A stretch of DNA of 64,000 nt from Halichondria panicea. Lineage: Eukaryota > Porifera > Demospongiae > Suberitida > Halichondriidae. Of this stretch, positions 61,505-64,000 are shown piece by piece. The stretch is from positions 9,813,122-9,877,121 of the forward strand of contig NC_087377.1 of NCBI RefSeq assembly GCF_963675165.1, written 5' to 3'. The position numbers and the translations under genes are program-made. Within the stretch, counting starts at the first letter, position 1. Each line of letters opens with the position of its first letter. The notes beneath the pieces were generated by a model. That model searched no databases. It saw only the letters and a list, made by a program, of their open reading frames with translations, and was not told the origin of the DNA.

Positions 61505-62184
61505 ATGGCTGCAAAAACCATAAAAGTAAGACCAATACAAACAATATGAAGCTATACACAGTTTTGTTCCAGGTTAGAGTTGAATACGACGATATTCCTC
61601 CTCAAGTTTTCATCTCAGAATTGAACAAATTCATCCGTGATCACCAGCCAACAAGAGGGTTTAGGGCAGAGATTGTTTGGGAGAGGGTGGTTAGACCAGA
61701 GAATGAAATTGATCTGGAAGAAAGGCAAGGTAAGTGACCATATTACAGTACGTGTACAACTTAGCCAATTATTATCGCTTTCTTTCAGCAAATGTGAGTG
61801 TGCGCGATCTTCCTCGTGGTTACGAGACACTACAGCACAATGTGCCCGTCCACAGAGGGCTCAACCACTGTCCACACTGTTTCTGTGCCCCGTGCGTCGT
61901 TCAACAGCCTCCAACGTTTTTGAAGGGATCATGTAATCCACATCCAGCCAATGCAGAGAAGCGACACAGGCTGTATACAAGCTGTTTTGGAGGTGTCTGA
62001 ACACGCTTGGGGTGTGGCAGGACGAGGAGTACTTGAGAGCAAAGGAGCTGCGCACTGCAAGGGATGACAGGAGAGACATCATGCCACACAGGCCCTGCGT
62101 GTCTCTCTTGTTTTTGGAGCATGTGATCTCTGTTTTGTCAGTTGTTACAATTGTCTATCGTGTTACCTTGTCAATCTTGAGCTA
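61505..62184 (+). CDS. Three-exon gene of an unnamed mobile element, CPHC..CAPC motif
   Basis: Exon 1 61505-61525 (MAAKTIK), exon 2 61573-61729 (VRVEYDDIPPQVFISELNKF, RAEIVWERVV), exon 3 from 61789 (RDLPRGYETL, GLNHCPHCFCAPCVV, GSCNPHPANAEKRHRLY). Splice phases fit (0, then 1). The first frame ends at TGA 62000. A one-base shift at about 61977 opens KLFWRCLNTLGVWQDEEYL and ELRTARDDRRDIMPH to TAA at about 62184, which reads as the true continuation. The Cys/His pattern suggests metal binding. Flanks match a coding-free copy at 18246-18490, so a mobile-element origin is likely. I cannot assign a transposase fold, and function is unknown. Confidence 0.6.
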
Positions 62185-62926
62185 ACTCCGCCGCTTAGCT
62201 ATAGTTCTAGCACTCAACTCTGCCAATATTATACATGCAGTGGGTTGCCTTTACGACAAAAGTGGCGAAATATTATTGGTGCATGCACTCTTGTTCTCAA
62301 TTCTAGCTATAATCTGTTCTTCTATTTGAATGCATTCGGCCCTTACTCATGCGCAGTACACTAAAAAAGGCATAATTATTTTAGCGGACTGCTGTATTTC
62401 ATATATATTCGATCTAGCTGTGCTTGAGTTTGTCATACCGTCTTTCTTTTAATTACAGCGCTAATCATAGTTTTCCAGTGGCGCACAAAAAACCATGATT
62501 CCAGTTTGGCGCTTATCTATAAGAACGTAGAGTAGATCTACTATATAGTAGCTGTTTCCAAGAGGCTATTAAATTGTACATGTATACTGTATATATTCTT
62601 TGCGAACTTTGCGATGGTTGATCAATTCGCAACAATAAAATCCGCAAAAAACCACATGATTCTTGCCATGCAGAACGCAATAGTTAGGGTCAAAACTTCT
62701 ACTGATTTGGCTCATTCGCAAAGGTTTTTCACCCGCAAATATTCTAGTAATACGGTAATTGCTTAGCCAGCAAAAAATAATTCCAGATTTATTTTATAGA
62801 GTGGTGCTGTAATTAGAAGTAGATACAGTATCTCTATACTTATCATTTTTGTATAGCCCAAAAAAATAAAGTACATGTAGACAAAAGTACTAGAGCTATA
62901 AAGTCATCAGACGGAAGATTAAACAT
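62185..62926. other. Spacer with a repeat tail and a candidate poly(A) signal
   Basis: CCAGTGGCGCACAAAA..CCAGTTTGGCGCTTA at about 62476-62520 matches 17924-17970. AATAAA on the minus strand at 62788-62793 lies about 135 bp beyond the stop of the methyltransferase and may be its poly(A) signal. No other gene seen. Confidence 0.5.
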
Positions 62927-63754
62927 TCACTTGCTATTAGTCTTTCTCCCCACCACAAAAGCAATTGCTTTACAATCATTGAGAATATTTTGAGCTTCAT
63001 TTGGAATTGGGAATACATCACTAAACTCGACTGAAAATCCAGCTTGTTTGAAAGAGCTCGTCACATTTTCAAACGTAAGACCCAAATGAAACATTTTCTC
63101 CCCTCCATTAACATACCAGCTCTCTTCCAGCGAAATCAGGCTAGTTAGGTATCCTTGGGGTCGGACCAGCTTGCATAGTCGTAGAAGCGTTTCTTGATAG
63201 CTCTCAATCGTTGTGCATACGGCTTCACAACAGAAGTTGAAAGAGATGACATCAAACCATTCAGAACGATCACCAATATCGAGAATTCCATTTGGGTCTT
63301 CTTTGCGAATATCACATGTTACAATCGTCTTGATTTTACTTCTTAGGGACGTCACTCGACTTTGTGATTCACCAACCTTGCCCTCTAATGATCCCACAAT
63401 GTGATTAAAGTATGGAGTCCAATCATGAGCTTCAGCATCTTTATTTACCCAGAGCTCCACCTGTTTGAGATTCGGTTTGGAGAAGTCAGCGAAAGTGATG
63501 TCGGCAAAATACGGTGCAGCACTTATGAGAGGGTAAATTACGGGTCCACCACCTAGCTCGAGAAGCCTTGCTTTAGTGGGATCCCAAGAGCTATGGAACG
63601 TTTGGTAAAAGTGGTGGTAGCACTGGAGGTAAAATGGCTGCACTCCTCTCTCCTCATCAATGATGCCATTGGGAGCAATGAATCTTCTCTGCAAGTAGGT
63701 CTTGGCATTGAAGTGTTGATAGTTCTCAGGTTGGTGGCTTGCATGTAGATCCAT
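62927..63754 (-). CDS. NNMT/PNMT/TEMT-family SAM-dependent methyltransferase
   Basis: Intact single-exon ORF of 275 residues from ATG 63754 (MDLHASH). A longer frame starts at 63826, but those extra codons lie in dispersed repeat R1, so the inner ATG is preferred. Family signs: YQHFNAKTYLQRRF near the N terminus, SAM-binding motif I ARLLELGGGP at about residue 64, ITFADFSKPNLKQVELWV after it, then WFDVISFNFCCEAVC and LVRPQGYLTSL, ending in a C-terminal strand with ISLEESWYVNGGEKMFHLGL. Length fits the family (about 260-290). Members methylate small amines (nicotinamide, phenylethanolamine, thioether or indole amines); the substrate here cannot be told. Lack of introns differs from its neighbours and could reflect retroposition or transfer. 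Confidence 0.88.
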   Translation of the reverse strand: MDLHASHQPENYQHFNAKTYLQRRFIAPNGIIDEERGVQPFYLQCYHHFYQTFHSSWDPTKARLLELGGGPVIYPLISAAPYFADITFADFSKPNLKQVELWVNKDAEAHDWTPYFNHIVGSLEGKVGESQSRVTSLRSKIKTIVTCDIRKEDPNGILDIGDRSEWFDVISFNFCCEAVCTTIESYQETLLRLCKLVRPQGYLTSLISLEESWYVNGGEKMFHLGLTFENVTSSFKQAGFSVEFSDVFPIPNEAQNILNDCKAIAFVVGRKTNSK

Positions 63755-63767
63755 CAGGCCTGCTATT

Positions 63768-63925
63768 AGCCTCGATTCCAGGCCGCTAAGAGAGGGCCTG
63801 GTATCGACTGTTTGCGCATGCGCCACCTATTACCCAGAAAGTGGGTAATTCGGATACCATTGTATTTTGCTCAGTAAAACAATGACGTCACAACGAACGG
63901 AAGTGGATTGAAGAAGTGGATAGAA
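63768..63925 (-). repeat. Dispersed repeat R1, copy 3, abutting the methyltransferase start
   Basis: Inverted copy of 21383-21594: TTAGCCTCGATTCCAGGCC, GTATCGACTGTTTGCGCATG, TGCTCAGTAAAACAATGACG, CACAACGAACGGAAGTGG. It begins about 14 bp upstream of the chosen ATG, so the 5' UTR and perhaps the promoter derive from, or are interrupted by, the repeat. Confidence 0.85.
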
Positions 63926-64000
63926 GTGTGATTGTAGCCCGTGTGATAGCATTCTAATAGCCACCCTTAGCCTACTATGTTAACAAAGGACTCACAGCCT

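Noticed and set aside
61901..62122. Minus-strand ORFs over the CPHC..CAPC exon
   Set aside because: The plus strand has a TATA box, ATG, matched splice sites and a Cys/His motif; the minus frames are shadows.
1..64000. CRISPR array or bacterial operon
   Set aside because: The direct repeats found lack regular unique spacers, and the genes have spliceosomal introns and animal extracellular domains.

Overview
This window looks like a piece of a compact, AT-rich animal genome, most probably a demosponge such as Amphimedon queenslandica. That assignment is an inference. It rests on multi-exon genes with short GT/AG introns, on extracellular modules typical of animals (nidogen/AMOP/vWD, FN3, Ig, Sushi), on clustered receptor tyrosine kinases, and on dense small foldback elements. 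The strings ATAATTAT and GCATGC recur conspicuously.

Layout. (1) 1.9-9.9 kb, minus: a secreted mucin-like NIDO/IPT/AMOP/vWD/EGF protein with a Crypton recombinase relic in an intron. (2) 10-18.9 kb: gene-poor and repeat-rich, with a 361-bp MITE, a short telomere-like array, four copies of a 153-bp tandem repeat, and a deletion derivative of an unnamed mobile element. (3) 18.9-37.9 kb, plus: receptor A. A signal-peptide exon is followed by FN3 modules, a ROS1/Sevenless-like propeller, more FN3, two Ig-like exons, a membrane helix, a tyrosine kinase and a tail with repeated tyrosine modules. (4) 41.5-51.2 kb, plus: receptor B. Its membrane-kinase-tail half is close to that of A, but its ectodomain is Ig/FN3/Sushi. 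(5) 52.7-54.9 kb, minus: receptor C, a kinase-less Ig/FN3/Sushi protein whose tail carries three copies of a 19-residue tyrosine module. It converges on B. (6) 56-58.2 kb: a broken third kinase exon and fragments of two retroelements. (7) 59.2-62.2 kb: repeats and a three-exon, TATA-driven ORF that looks like the coding part of an unnamed mobile element. (8) 62.9-63.8 kb, minus: an intact single-exon NNMT/PNMT/TEMT-type methyltransferase with a dispersed repeat abutting its start.

How the genes may work together (inference): A, B and C form a receptor cluster. A and B share a signalling half but carry different ectodomains. C has ectodomain modules like those of B and a docking tail but no kinase. 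This pattern fits local duplication plus exon shuffling, possibly for recognition or adhesion signalling. Several well-preserved exons carry 1-2 nt indels, and one carries an in-frame stop, so either recent pseudogenisation or residual consensus errors must be considered. No rRNA, tRNA or CRISPR was recognised.
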